From contig NZ_CP071869.1 in NCBI RefSeq assembly GCF_017569185.1, positions 4,068,501 through 4,132,500 of the forward strand: a stretch of DNA of 64,000 bases, in the 5' to 3' direction. Positions 53,005-62,753 of this stretch are shown here, piece by piece. The notes under the pieces were generated by a model. It was given only the letters and a program-made list of their open reading frames with translations. It made no database searches and was not told the DNA's origin. How positions within the stretch are numbered: position 1 is the first letter of the stretch; each line of letters starts with the position of its first letter. A program made the translations under genes and the position numbers. The DNA comes from Polaribacter cellanae (GTDB taxonomy: Bacteria; Bacteroidota; Bacteroidia; Flavobacteriales; Flavobacteriaceae).

Positions 53005-53838
53005 TTAATTTTTTTTCACTAAATCTATAGAAAAAGTGTCTGATTCTCCAATATGAAAATATCCTAAAGGAAAATTATTTTCATTAGTGGTGTTTATCAT
53101 ATTTCCTAATAGGGAAGAAGGCACAGATTGAAAAGGTCCGCCTGCATTTTGCCCACTTTGATCTATTAAAACTCGAAAATAGCTGTAATATTCTTTAGTA
53201 ACACCAGATAGTGTAACAACTAAAGTAGAAGGTAACGCTACTTTTTCCATATCTATATAATACGAAAAATTATATTCCGAGCCGTTTAAGAACTTGTCTT
53301 CGATAGTTACATAATTATTAAAACCAAAATTGAATAAATAAAAGTTTTCCTTTGCTCCATCGTCTGTAAATGATGTTTTTAATTCTATTTCGTCACCAGT
53401 AAAAAGTGTACGATTACCTTGATTTACATAATTTATAACTGTTGATTTTACTTTTGTAGCTTTTCCTTTGTATGTTTGGTTATTATGAATTACTGTTAGT
53501 TCATATTCGATATTATCTTGGGGAATAAAGCTTGAAGTTGGTTTGTAATTTCCATCTAAATTTACATCAGCAAAATTAATAATGGTATTGTCGCTTAAAT
53601 TTGTTAGAAATACTGTGGCATTTGTAACCACTGGAATTGTTTCATCGAAATAATCTGCAGATAATTTTAATTTCACAATTGTATTTGCAATTACTGGATT
53701 TTCATCAAAAAACACTTCAAAAGAAGCATCTATAATTAATTTTGGAGGTATGGTTGGCACATCTATATCAACCACTTTTTCGCAACTAGCAAAAAAGAGA
53801 ATTAGAGAAAAGAAAATTATTTTTATATTTTTCATCAT
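53005..53838 (-). CDS. DUF4249 lipoprotein
   Basis: 277 residues. Lipobox FFASCEKVVDIDVP, then Ig-like beta sandwich with LKLSADYFDETIPVV and YELTVIHNNQTYKGKA. DUF4249 proteins sit next to TonB receptors and are thought to be their surface partners. It follows the receptor 32 bp downstream on the same strand. Confidence 0.88.
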   Translation of the reverse strand: MMKNIKIIFFSLILFFASCEKVVDIDVPTIPPKLIIDASFEVFFDENPVIANTIVKLKLSADYFDETIPVVTNATVFLTNLSDNTIINFADVNLDGNYKPTSSFIPQDNIEYELTVIHNNQTYKGKATKVKSTVINYVNQGNRTLFTGDEIELKTSFTDDGAKENFYLFNFGFNNYVTIEDKFLNGSEYNFSYYIDMEKVALPSTLVVTLSGVTKEYYSYFRVLIDQSGQNAGGPFQSVPSSLLGNMINTTNENNFPLGYFHIGESDTFSIDLVKKN

Positions 53839-53870
53839 TATATACTATAGCAATGGACTTAAGTCCATCA

Positions 53871-56246
53871 TTAGAATTTAAAATTATAAGTTATAGAAGG
53901 TACAATTCCAAAAATAGAGGTTTGTAGCGCTTCGTTACGCATGGTTTCATCATTTTGTCTAAATGCTAAAGAAGCAGCGTTTTGTCTTCCATATAAATTA
54001 TAGATTCCGAAAACCCATTCTCCTTGCCATTTTCTATTTTTATTCTTTTTTGGAGTTAATGTTGCAGAAATATCTAATCTATGGTATGCAGGAAGCCTGT
54101 CTTCATTTCTACGATTATCATTATAAATAGGCAAGTTTAAACCTTGCACTTCATATTGTCCAACTGGATAATTGGTAGGTTGTCCTGTTTGAAAAACGAA
54201 ATTACTATTAAAGGTCCACTTTTCGTTTAATTTATAACTTGCATTTATCGAGAAATCGTGTGTTTTATCATAAGGAGTGCTATACCAATTTCCTTGGTTA
54301 ATGCCAGGTTCATTTGCATTTCTTCCAGCAGTTAATTGTTCAGACCTAGAAAGAGTATAAGCAAGCCATCCTTTAAGTTTTCCTTCATTTTTTTTAAACA
54401 AAACTTCCAATCCGTAAGCTCTTGCTTTTCCATTTAAAATAACGGTTTCTATCTCGTTATTTGCAATTAAATTGGCACCATTTATATAATCTATTCTGTT
54501 TTTTATATCTTTATAAAACGCTTCAGTTTCCAAAGAATAATTGCCATCTTTTATCGATTTAAAATATCCAACAGCAAATTGATCTAACAGTTGTGGTTGT
54601 ACATATTTTCCACTTGGCGTCCAAACATCTAAAGGAGTAGGAGAGGCAGTGTTAGAAAGCAAATGTAAATACTGTGCCATTCTATTATAGCTAGCTTTTA
54701 TAGACGTATTATCATCTAAAGTATAAGACATAGAAAAACGAGGTTCGAAATTGCTAAAACTAGAAATTACATCGCTTCTTTTAAAGTTTTCTGTTCCTGT
54801 TGGAGTTGCAGATTCGTATTTTTTAAACTCATTATTATAAATAACAGCTTGGTTGTTTTGGTACGTATTTAATGCATCTTGACCTAACCTTAGAAAGTTG
54901 CTAAAACGTACTCCATATTGGAAAGTAAGCTTGTCGCTAATTTTATGTTCTGCTTCTAAATAAGCAGCAAATTCATTCGCATATTTATCGATTAATTTTT
55001 CTGGTACAATGCCAGAATCGTCTCTATTTGGAATAATTTCTCCTGGATTGAATTTTATATAAATGTTGTTAACACCATAACTTAGTTTTAATTTTTTGTT
55101 TAAATAATGTTTAAAATCGTATTTAAGGTTAAAGTTGGTAATTCCAGAATTCCATTCGAAACCAACAAAATCTAAAATTAATCCATAAAAATAATCCGAA
55201 TAAATTAAAGATAGGTTAGAGAATAATTTATCAGAAAAAAGATGGTTCCAACGTAAGTTTACGACTGTATTTCCATAAGAATTTACAAAACTATCGTTAA
55301 TCCCAAAAACGTCTTTTCCAAAATAAGTAGATAGAAAAACATTGTTTTTATTGTTAAATCGATAATTTACTTTGCTATTTAAATCGTAGAAATATGCTTT
55401 GTTATCATTATCGAAAAGTGGCAAAAATAAATGTGCATAAGAAGCTCTACCTCCTACTAAAAAAGAGCTTTTTTCTTTTTCTAAAGGACCTTCAATTAAT
55501 AATCTGCTGGAAACCAGTCCAATTCCTCCAGTAATATTAAAGTTTTTACTGTTTCCTTCTTTTTGATAAATATCTAAAACGGAAGATAATCTTCCTCCAT
55601 ATTTTGCTGGAATGCCTCCTTTGTAGAGTTGTATATCTTTAATTACATCTGGATTAAAAACTGAGAAAAAACCGAATAAATGAGAAGAATTAAAAACTAT
55701 TGCTTCATCCAATAAAATTAAATTTTGGTCTGCTGCACCACCTCTAACATTAAAGCCAGATGCGCCTTCTCCTGCACTTGTAACTCCAGGTAATAAAATT
55801 AACGACTTTATAATATCTGCTTCTCCCAGAACAACAGGAATTTGTTTTATAGTTGCTGCAGTAAGTTTATTCACACTCATTTGAGGTGTTCGAATGTTTA
55901 GTTTTTCGATATTACTTTCTATAACAATCTCGTCTAAACTTTCGGTTTCTTCTATAAGTTTAAAGTTTTTTGTTGTTTTTTCTGATAAGCTTATGGTTTC
56001 TTGGATTGTGGTATAACCCAAATAACTAACTTGTATTTTGTATTTACCTTCAGGAATAGTTATCGAATAAAAACCATATTCGTTGGTGGTTGTTCCCGCG
56101 TTTAAATCTGGAAAATATACAGAAACTCCAATTAAGGTTTCGTTGTTGGAATTGTCGTAAACAGTACCACTGATTGTAATTTTTTCTTGCCCTAAAAAAG
56201 TAATGGAACAAAGAAAAAATAGCAAACAAATTTTCTTAAAATGCAT
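53871..56246 (-). CDS. TonB-dependent receptor
   Basis: 791 residues. Signal peptide, a carboxypeptidase-D regulatory-like domain (about 22-110; SGTVYDNSNNETLIGVSVYF), plug domain (near 120-230; VLGEADIIKSLILLPGVTSA), and a 22-strand barrel ending in PSITYNFKF, the Phe-terminated form. Imports a nutrient across the outer membrane using TonB; substrate unknown. Pairs with DUF4249 protein. Confidence 0.92.
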   Translation of the reverse strand: MHFKKICLLFFLCSITFLGQEKITISGTVYDNSNNETLIGVSVYFPDLNAGTTTNEYGFYSITIPEGKYKIQVSYLGYTTIQETISLSEKTTKNFKLIEETESLDEIVIESNIEKLNIRTPQMSVNKLTAATIKQIPVVLGEADIIKSLILLPGVTSAGEGASGFNVRGGAADQNLILLDEAIVFNSSHLFGFFSVFNPDVIKDIQLYKGGIPAKYGGRLSSVLDIYQKEGNSKNFNITGGIGLVSSRLLIEGPLEKEKSSFLVGGRASYAHLFLPLFDNDNKAYFYDLNSKVNYRFNNKNNVFLSTYFGKDVFGINDSFVNSYGNTVVNLRWNHLFSDKLFSNLSLIYSDYFYGLILDFVGFEWNSGITNFNLKYDFKHYLNKKLKLSYGVNNIYIKFNPGEIIPNRDDSGIVPEKLIDKYANEFAAYLEAEHKISDKLTFQYGVRFSNFLRLGQDALNTYQNNQAVIYNNEFKKYESATPTGTENFKRSDVISSFSNFEPRFSMSYTLDDNTSIKASYNRMAQYLHLLSNTASPTPLDVWTPSGKYVQPQLLDQFAVGYFKSIKDGNYSLETEAFYKDIKNRIDYINGANLIANNEIETVILNGKARAYGLEVLFKKNEGKLKGWLAYTLSRSEQLTAGRNANEPGINQGNWYSTPYDKTHDFSINASYKLNEKWTFNSNFVFQTGQPTNYPVGQYEVQGLNLPIYNDNRRNEDRLPAYHRLDISATLTPKKNKNRKWQGEWVFGIYNLYGRQNAASLAFRQNDETMRNEALQTSIFGIVPSITYNFKF

Positions 56247-56338
56247 TGATTTTTCGTTTAATTATAATGATAATAATTTCAACGAAAATACAACACAAAA
56301 ATTATAAAGTAACGTTAAAAAGGAATTTCTACTGAATA

Positions 56339-56515
56339 TTAATCGTAGGAAATATCTTCTACTTCAATTTTTTTGTTTTTGATGAAATCGTATAGCGTTA
56401 ATCTTCTTAACGTATAATAATCTACCCAAAACTTCTCTAGAGAATTTAAATATTGCAATACAGATCTATCTTTTTCAGTTAAAGCCAAGTTTAAATCTGT
56501 GATGGTTATTTTACC
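56339..56515 (-). pseudogene. C-terminal relic of a TolC-family outer-membrane efflux protein
   Basis: Read on the minus strand: GKITITDLNLALTEKDR, then SVLQYLNSLEKFWVDYYTL and RRLTLYDFIKNKK. This is the conserved last 60 residues of Bacteroidota TolC/CusC proteins (F/L-W-x2-Y-Y-x-L-R-x-L-T-L-Y-D-F). Nothing of the preceding 350 residues is present; the remnant starts directly after the IDH terminator. A start codon upstream is accidental. Confidence 0.65.
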
Positions 56516-56533
56516 TAAAAATAAAACTAAAAA

Positions 56534-56559
56534 AAAGAGTACTTGTAAAAGCACTCTTT
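56534..56559 (-). terminator. Terminator after isocitrate dehydrogenase
   Basis: Stem AAAGAGT / ACTCTTT with an inner pairing CTT/AAG, followed on the minus strand by a T8 run. Confidence 0.7.
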
Positions 56560-56581
56560 ATGTTAATAAAATTACAATTTT

Positions 56582-58804
56582 TTAAACATTTAAAATATTA
56601 TTAAAAATGGCATTTGGTCTCATTGCATTGTTTGCTAAGACATCATTAGGCTTGTAGTATCCCTGAATATCTACAGCTTTTCCTTGAATTTCATTTAATT
56701 CCTCTACAATTTTAGATTCATTCTCAAGCAATTCTTTATATATTTTAGAAAATTCATTACTTAATTCTAAATCTTTCGTTTGATTAGCCAAAGCTTTTGC
56801 CCAATATAAAGCTAAATAAAAATGACTTCCTCTATTGTCTAATTCCCCCACTTTTCTAGATGGAGATTTCATGTTGTCTAAGAAAGTATCTGTTGCATCG
56901 TCTAAAGTTTCTCCTAAAATAAGTGCTTTCGGGTTGTTTTGCGTAGTTCCTAAATGTTCTAAAGAAACTGCTAAGGCTAAAAATTCTCCTAAAGAATCCC
57001 AACGTAAATGGTTTTCTTCTAAAAATTGTTGTACATGTTTTGGAGCCGATCCTCCAGCACCCGTTTCAAATAAACCACCACCATTCATTAAGGGAACAAT
57101 AGACAGCATTTTTGCAGAAGTACCTACTTCTAAAATTGGGAATAAATCTGTTAAATAATCACGCAATACGTTTCCTGAAACAGAAATGGTATCTTCTCCT
57201 TTAATAATTCTATTTAAAGTGAATTCAGTCGCTTCAACAGGAGATAAAATTCGAATATCTAAACCAGAAGTATCGTGATTTGGTAAATATGTATTTACTT
57301 TTTTAATAATTTCTGCATCATGTGCTCTGTTTTTATCTAACCAAAAAACAGCTGGCGTTTTAGAAGTTCTTGCTCGTGTTACTGCTAATTTTACCCAGTC
57401 TTGTATTGGAGCATCTTTTGTTTGACACATTCTCCAGATATCTCCAGTTTCTACATTGTGTTGCATTAACGTGTTTCCATCTGCATCTACAACCACTACT
57501 TTTCCATTTCCAGAAATTTCGAAAGTTTTGTCATGCGAACCATATTCTTCTGCTTTTTGAGCCATTAAACCAACATTAGGAACAGTTCCCATAGTTGTTG
57601 GGTCGAAAGCACCGTTCTTTTTACAAAAGTCGATAGTTGCACTATAAATTCCTGCATAAGAACTATCTGGAATTATAGCTTTGGTGTCTTGTAGCTTTCC
57701 TGCTGCATTCCACATTTGTCCAGAAGTACGAATCATTGCTGGCATAGAAGCATCGATAATTACATCGCTAGGAACGTGTAAATTGGTAATTCCTTTGTCG
57801 GAATTTACCATGGCAACAGCTGGTCTTTTATTGTAAACCTCAGCAATATCTGATAAAATTTCTGTTTTCTTTTCTACAGAAACTTCTTCTAAATTTCTTA
57901 ATAAGTTTCCAAAACCATTATTTACATCTACACCAATTTCCTCTAAAGTTTTACCGTATTTTTCGAAAATGTCTTTAAAGAAAATACGAACTGCATGTCC
58001 AAAAATAATTGGGTCAGAAACCTTCATCATAGTTGCTTTCATGTGTAATGAGAGTAACACATCTTTTTCTTTAGCGTCTGCAATTTCTCTTTCTAAAAAG
58101 CTAATTAATGCTTTTTTACTCATTACAGTTGCATCTATAATTTCTCCTTTTAAAAGAGAAAGACGATCTTTTAAAACTGTTTTTTCTCCATTTTCTGCAA
58201 TATGCTGAATGCTAACTGTTGTTGCTTTCGGTAAAGTAACAGACAATTCGTTGTGTGCAAAATCTCCAGCAGACATTGTTGCTACATGAGTTTTAGAATC
58301 TGCAGACCAAGCACCCATAGCATGTGGATTCTTACGAGCGTAGTTTTTTACTGCTTTTGGTGCTCTTCTGTCCGAATTTCCTTCACGTAAAACTGGGTTT
58401 ACAGCAGAACCTTTTACTTTATTATATAAAGCTAAAATCTTTTTTTCTTCGGCTGTATTCGCTTCTTCAGGATAGTTAGGAATTGCATATCCTAATGCTT
58501 GTAATTCTTTAATAGCATCATTTAATTGAGGTACAGATGCACTAATATTTGGTAATTTTATAATGTTTGTATCTGGCAATTTTGCCAAATTACCTAATTG
58601 AGCCAAAGCATCTTCCACTTTTTGATCTTCTGTTAAATACTCAGAGAAATTAGCTAAAATTCTTGCTGCTAAAGAAATATCTTTTACTTCGAATTCGATA
58701 TTAGAAGACTTTGTAAACGCTTCTACAATTGGTAAAAAAGAACGGGTTGCTAAAGCTGGTGCTTCATCTGTTTTCGTGTATATAATCTTAGCTATTTTGC
58801 TCAT
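56582..58804 (-). CDS. icd: NADP-dependent isocitrate dehydrogenase, monomeric type
   Basis: 740 residues, the normal size of the monomeric enzyme. NPHAMGAWSADSKTHVATM, SDKGITNLHVPSDVIIDASM and the DHDTSGLDIRILSP-like stretch match the IDH-II family. It oxidises isocitrate to 2-oxoglutarate with NADP in the citric acid cycle. A TAAATTTG element on the minus strand near 58884-58877 may be its -7 box. Confidence 0.95.
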   Translation of the reverse strand: MSKIAKIIYTKTDEAPALATRSFLPIVEAFTKSSNIEFEVKDISLAARILANFSEYLTEDQKVEDALAQLGNLAKLPDTNIIKLPNISASVPQLNDAIKELQALGYAIPNYPEEANTAEEKKILALYNKVKGSAVNPVLREGNSDRRAPKAVKNYARKNPHAMGAWSADSKTHVATMSAGDFAHNELSVTLPKATTVSIQHIAENGEKTVLKDRLSLLKGEIIDATVMSKKALISFLEREIADAKEKDVLLSLHMKATMMKVSDPIIFGHAVRIFFKDIFEKYGKTLEEIGVDVNNGFGNLLRNLEEVSVEKKTEILSDIAEVYNKRPAVAMVNSDKGITNLHVPSDVIIDASMPAMIRTSGQMWNAAGKLQDTKAIIPDSSYAGIYSATIDFCKKNGAFDPTTMGTVPNVGLMAQKAEEYGSHDKTFEISGNGKVVVVDADGNTLMQHNVETGDIWRMCQTKDAPIQDWVKLAVTRARTSKTPAVFWLDKNRAHDAEIIKKVNTYLPNHDTSGLDIRILSPVEATEFTLNRIIKGEDTISVSGNVLRDYLTDLFPILEVGTSAKMLSIVPLMNGGGLFETGAGGSAPKHVQQFLEENHLRWDSLGEFLALAVSLEHLGTTQNNPKALILGETLDDATDTFLDNMKSPSRKVGELDNRGSHFYLALYWAKALANQTKDLELSNEFSKIYKELLENESKIVEELNEIQGKAVDIQGYYKPNDVLANNAMRPNAIFNNILNV

Positions 58805-59816
58805 GTAAATTGTGTTTTAAGTAATTGTACTATTGGAATAACTTCCTTAATGAAGAATCATTGTTTTGAAAGCGAGCAAATTTAAGAATTTTTACCGAAT
58901 TTTTTATTGGTAAAATGTTATTAATTAGTAGGTTTTATTGCAGAATTAATAATTTTTGAAATCGATTTCGTAGAAGTTAAAAATTACACCAAATTAATAT
59001 TAAAATGTTGTGTAAATAGTTTGAATTATTTTTTCCTCGGATAAAAAAAGAAAATATAAGAATCGCATTGTTACACCTCTATTTTAATATTGAAAATAAA
59101 TGAATAAGAAACATAATTATTTTGCTACTAATTAAAAATAAAAGCCATATCCAACAATTTCTTGTTACGATATGGCTTCTTCGAAATAGTTTTAAGCAGT
59201 GTTTTTGTATAATTACAGAAAACAAATAAAACGAATGTTTTATACCTTCTTAATTTAAGCAAGGTTACTATCTGCTATTTCAGTTTTCGAAACATCCTTA
59301 ATTTAATAAAAGCATGTTACTTTTGTTAAATTTTTATCAATGTTTCTATTGTTTTCTTTAAATTAAAACTAAAAATTACATTTCAGTGGCTAATTTTAAA
59401 ATATACGTTATAAATTCTGTGCGTTAAGAAATGAGTTTGCTCTACTAATCTCTTAGTATTTCTAAAATAAACGCAGTTGCCTTTGTTATTTCTTAGAACG
59501 TTTCTTTTTTAAACTACCTAATTATAATGATTTAAAATATCTGATTTGAATTTAAAATTACTTTAATTTTCAGAAAAACAATACATAAAGAACGTTACTT
59601 TAAGAATTTACTTTTAATTTTTTTTTCAGCTTTTGAAGACTTATAGTTTAATTAATTTGTAAATTATGAAGTAAATATAGTTTCAATTTAAAAGAATGCA
59701 AAATTTTTAACCATTTAAAAATCAACATTTTATTAACTGTGGTTATAAACAATTGTTAATTAAAAAAAGCGTTGTGAAAATTCACAACGCTTTTAAATAC
59801 TTTTATTTGAAAGAGA
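58805..59816. other. 1-kb intergenic gap
   Basis: No ORF of 60 residues or more, strongly AT-rich. The only clear structures are a hairpin at 59142-59178 (AAGCCATATC / GATATGGCTT, with an inner AACAA/TTGTT pair; on the minus strand followed by T-rich sequence, so terminator-like) and the rplS terminator at 59765-59794. Two similar CTTAATTTAA words lie at 59249 and 59295. I see nothing else in it. Confidence 0.5.
59765..59794 (-). terminator. Terminator after rplS
   Basis: Perfect 14-bp stem AAAAGCGTTGTGAA / TTCACAACGCTTTT with loop AA and T-run. Confidence 0.85.
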
Positions 59817-60167
59817 TTATCTTCTTTTTTCAGTAATTCTAGCTTTTTTACCAGTAAGACCTCTAAAGTAGAAAATACGGGCTCTACGTACTTTACCTCT
59901 TTTGTTCACTTCGATTTTTTGAATAGAAGGTAAGTTTACAGGGAAAATTCTCTCAACACCTACAGTACCAGACATTTTTCTGATAGTAAAAGTTTCTGAT
60001 AAACCAGTTCCTCTTCTTTGTATAACAACTCCTCTAAAAAACTGAGTTCTTACTTTTTCTCCCTCTTTAATTTCGTAATACACAGTAATGGTATCACCAG
60101 CAGCAAATTCTGCAAATTCTTTTTTTGTTACAAATTCGTCTTGTACAAATTTTATTAAAGCTTCCAT
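59817..60167 (-). CDS. rplS: 50S ribosomal protein L19
   Basis: 116 residues. GDTITVYYEIKEGEKVRTQ, FRGVVIQRRGTGLSETFTIR and RRARIFYFRGLTGKKARI are L19 signatures. It bridges the two ribosomal subunits. trmD lies upstream on the same strand, but a promoter and leader (60180-60242) give it its own transcript. Confidence 0.97.
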   Translation of the reverse strand: MEALIKFVQDEFVTKKEFAEFAAGDTITVYYEIKEGEKVRTQFFRGVVIQRRGTGLSETFTIRKMSGTVGVERIFPVNLPSIQKIEVNKRGKVRRARIFYFRGLTGKKARITEKRR

Positions 60168-60174
60168 ATTAAAT

Positions 60175-60242
60175 GTTTATTATTTTGTAAAGCAACATTC
60201 ACGATTTTTTCGTCAGAGGTTAATTTAGCGGTTGCAAAAGTA
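60175..60242 (-). ncRNA. Candidate structured rplS leader with promoter
   Basis: Minus strand: -7 element TACTTTTG at 60242-60235, then a leader of about 65 nt with GCAAC at its start pairing with GTTGC 35 nt on, and an inner GACGAAAAAATCGT hairpin. The position fits an L19-Flavobacteria ribosomal leader, where L19 would bind its own mRNA. Confidence 0.5.
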
Positions 60243-60406
60243 GTAATTATTTTTTTGTTGATAAAATTATTTTTAATTTCAAATTATAAATTACTTAAAA
60301 AAGCTGCTAATACCTACAAATAAACAGCCTTAAGATTTATTTTCTACATAAAAAACATTAATTTTTATTGTTTTTTTACTTTTTTCTAAAATTCAATCTT
60401 AAAAAA

Positions 60407-61090
60407 TTAAGAAGTTTTATCTAATAAATCGGGTCTAATGTTTTTTGTTCTTTCGTATGCTTTTTCACTTCGCCAATCGTCAATTTTTGGAAAATTTCCA
60501 GTTAATAAAATCTCTGGAACTTTATTTCCTTCGAAATTGGAAGGTCTCGTATAAACAGGTGGAGATAATAAACCATCCTGAAAAGAATCTGTAAGTGCAG
60601 ATTGTTCATCGCCAATAACGCCAGGAATTAAACGAACAACTGCATCTACTAAAACTGCTGCAGCCAATTCGCCACCCGTTAACACATACTCTCCAATAGA
60701 TATTTCTTTGGTAATAAATAGATCTCTAATTCGTTGATCGACACCTTTGTAATGTCCTGTAAGAATTAAAATGTTTTCTTTTAAGGAAAGTGTGTTTGCT
60801 GTAGATTGGTTGAGTGTTTTTGCGTCTGGAGTCATATAAATAACTTCGTCATACACTCTTTCTGCTTGTAATTTTCGAATGCAATTTGCAATGGGTTCAA
60901 TCATTAGTACCATTCCTGCTCCACCACCAAACTGAGTATCGTCAATTTGTTTGTAATTGCCCAAACCATATTCACGTAAATCGTGAATTATAATTTCTGC
61001 CAACCCTTTTTCCTTAGCTCTTTTAACAATAGAGTGGTTAAAAGGGCTTTCTAATAAATTGGGGGCTACTGAAATAATATCTATTCGCAT
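60407..61090 (-). CDS. trmD: tRNA (guanine37-N1)-methyltransferase
   Basis: 227 residues. SPOUT-knot motifs: DTQFGGGAGMVL, ILTGHYKGVDQRI, GEYVLTGGELAAAVLVDAVVRLIPGV, and PPVYTRPSNFEG. It methylates G37 in tRNAs to prevent frameshifting. Upstream of rplS, as is usual. Confidence 0.96.
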   Translation of the reverse strand: MRIDIISVAPNLLESPFNHSIVKRAKEKGLAEIIIHDLREYGLGNYKQIDDTQFGGGAGMVLMIEPIANCIRKLQAERVYDEVIYMTPDAKTLNQSTANTLSLKENILILTGHYKGVDQRIRDLFITKEISIGEYVLTGGELAAAVLVDAVVRLIPGVIGDEQSALTDSFQDGLLSPPVYTRPSNFEGNKVPEILLTGNFPKIDDWRSEKAYERTKNIRPDLLDKTS

Positions 61091-61138
61091 GTTACAAATT
61101 TAGGCTTTTTAAAATTTTTCACAGTAATTTACTTATTA

Positions 61139-61174
61139 AAAACGCTATAACTTTTTACAAAGCTATAGCGTTTT
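61139..61174. terminator. Terminator after the MBL-fold gene
   Basis: Stem AAAACGCTATA / TATAGCGTTTT with a 14-nt loop and T-runs on both sides. Confidence 0.75.
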
Positions 61175-61195
61175 TAGATATTTTAAAATAAAAAA

Positions 61196-62602
61196 TTATT
61201 GGTGTTTTTTGTAGTATTTGTTTAAAAATGTCATAGGTATTTCATTACCTGCTTGGTGTTGTCCTATAACTGTTTTTACAGCCAATTTATCTTCATAAAT
61301 TCTCTCTATAAAGTGTTTGGTGGCTTCTGGCAATATGCTAGGTACTGTTAAATTAGAGGATACTTGCATAAAGTCTCCCTGATAAACTAATTGATCTTTA
61401 ATGATGTAAGCAAATCCCTGCATTTTACAATGTCTGTTTTTTGGATAGTGAAATTGAATTCCGTTGAAAATTTCTCTGTCTTTAATCGTTTTAAACTTAA
61501 ATTGATTACTTGTTTCTTTAAATTGATCAAAATCTTTTATACCTTCAATAGTAAAAGCATCTGCTATAATTGTTGCGTTTTTATTCGCATATTCTTGAAG
61601 ACCCGCAATATGATCATTGTGCATATGAGTTACATAAACAAATTTAATTTTTCCTTTCGGAAATTTTTTCTCAATAGTTTCTATTACTTCTTTAGAATAT
61701 GTATTTGAAACGGGTGCACCTATAACTGTAATAACATTATTTTTAACGACAAAAAGTACGTTTCTTCCTCTTTTAAAGTCTCTTATAATGTAGGTGTTTT
61801 TTCCTATTTTAGATAGTTTGTCTTTATTAACAATTGGTTTTTCAAAAGTATATCCTTTAGGGGTAGAAAATTTATTTGCATCTATCTTATCAATTTCTTT
61901 AAAAGAATTTATTTTAACTTTAAGAGGTGTTGTTGTTGTGTCTTTATTTTTTACGTAGCTATATTCTGAAGCGTACGAAAAACCTTTGTAAGTCTTAAAG
62001 TTTTTAAAAATACGAGATTCAGCACTATTTTTAATTTCTTTTAATTGTATGGGTTGTGTTGAAAAAGTATAAACCAAAGTATCTTTTTTACCATTTTTAG
62101 TAATAATGGCATCTAAAGTTTTTGAATCAAATACATAAATTAAAGAATCCTTTGGGGTTTCTAGTAATTTCTTAGCTTCGAAAACACTTAATTTTCTTTG
62201 TCCTGTTTTTTGTAAATAATTATATTCTTCTTTGGCATCTAAAGAGGTTATAAAGTTTCCATCCCATATTTTATTTAAACTATAATCAATAGCAGTTGTG
62301 TCTTTTACAGCAGTTATAGATTCAAATTCGAAACCACCTGCAACATTGGTTAAACGCTTATTATATGCTTGTTTCCTTTTGCCATCTATTTCTATGATAT
62401 GGTTTGCTGTTAAACCATCTACATTTTTATAATCATAAACTTGGTAAGGTACAAATCTTGTATTTGTAAAATCTATTGAGTAAGATTGTGGTACTTCTAT
62501 CTTGTTATAATGTGTAATTAATTGATTTAGTGTAACTTTCTTTTTCTCATTTTTGCATCCTATTAAAATAAATAGGAATATTAATATTGGTATTGCTCTC
62601 AT
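61196..62602 (-). CDS. Metallo-beta-lactamase-fold lipoprotein
   Basis: 468 residues. Lipobox ILIGCKNEKKK; N-terminal about 250 residues of unknown type; C-terminal MBL fold with zinc motif THMHNDHIAG (near 328), and later DAFTIEGIKDF and YQGDFMQVS. Lipidated periplasmic or surface hydrolase; the substrate is unknown. Confidence 0.8.
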   Translation of the reverse strand: MRAIPILIFLFILIGCKNEKKKVTLNQLITHYNKIEVPQSYSIDFTNTRFVPYQVYDYKNVDGLTANHIIEIDGKRKQAYNKRLTNVAGGFEFESITAVKDTTAIDYSLNKIWDGNFITSLDAKEEYNYLQKTGQRKLSVFEAKKLLETPKDSLIYVFDSKTLDAIITKNGKKDTLVYTFSTQPIQLKEIKNSAESRIFKNFKTYKGFSYASEYSYVKNKDTTTTPLKVKINSFKEIDKIDANKFSTPKGYTFEKPIVNKDKLSKIGKNTYIIRDFKRGRNVLFVVKNNVITVIGAPVSNTYSKEVIETIEKKFPKGKIKFVYVTHMHNDHIAGLQEYANKNATIIADAFTIEGIKDFDQFKETSNQFKFKTIKDREIFNGIQFHYPKNRHCKMQGFAYIIKDQLVYQGDFMQVSSNLTVPSILPEATKHFIERIYEDKLAVKTVIGQHQAGNEIPMTFLNKYYKKHQ

Positions 62603-62753
62603 AGTTTTTGTTATTTTATAAATTAGTAAGCAATTTTAGTTTTTTTTATTTGAAAAGCAACTTTAATAAAGAAAAAATATGAAAGAAATAGAGAATTTAA
62701 CACTTATGAAGTTTTTCTCTTTAAATTGCTAGTTCTATTTTTATAATACTTTT

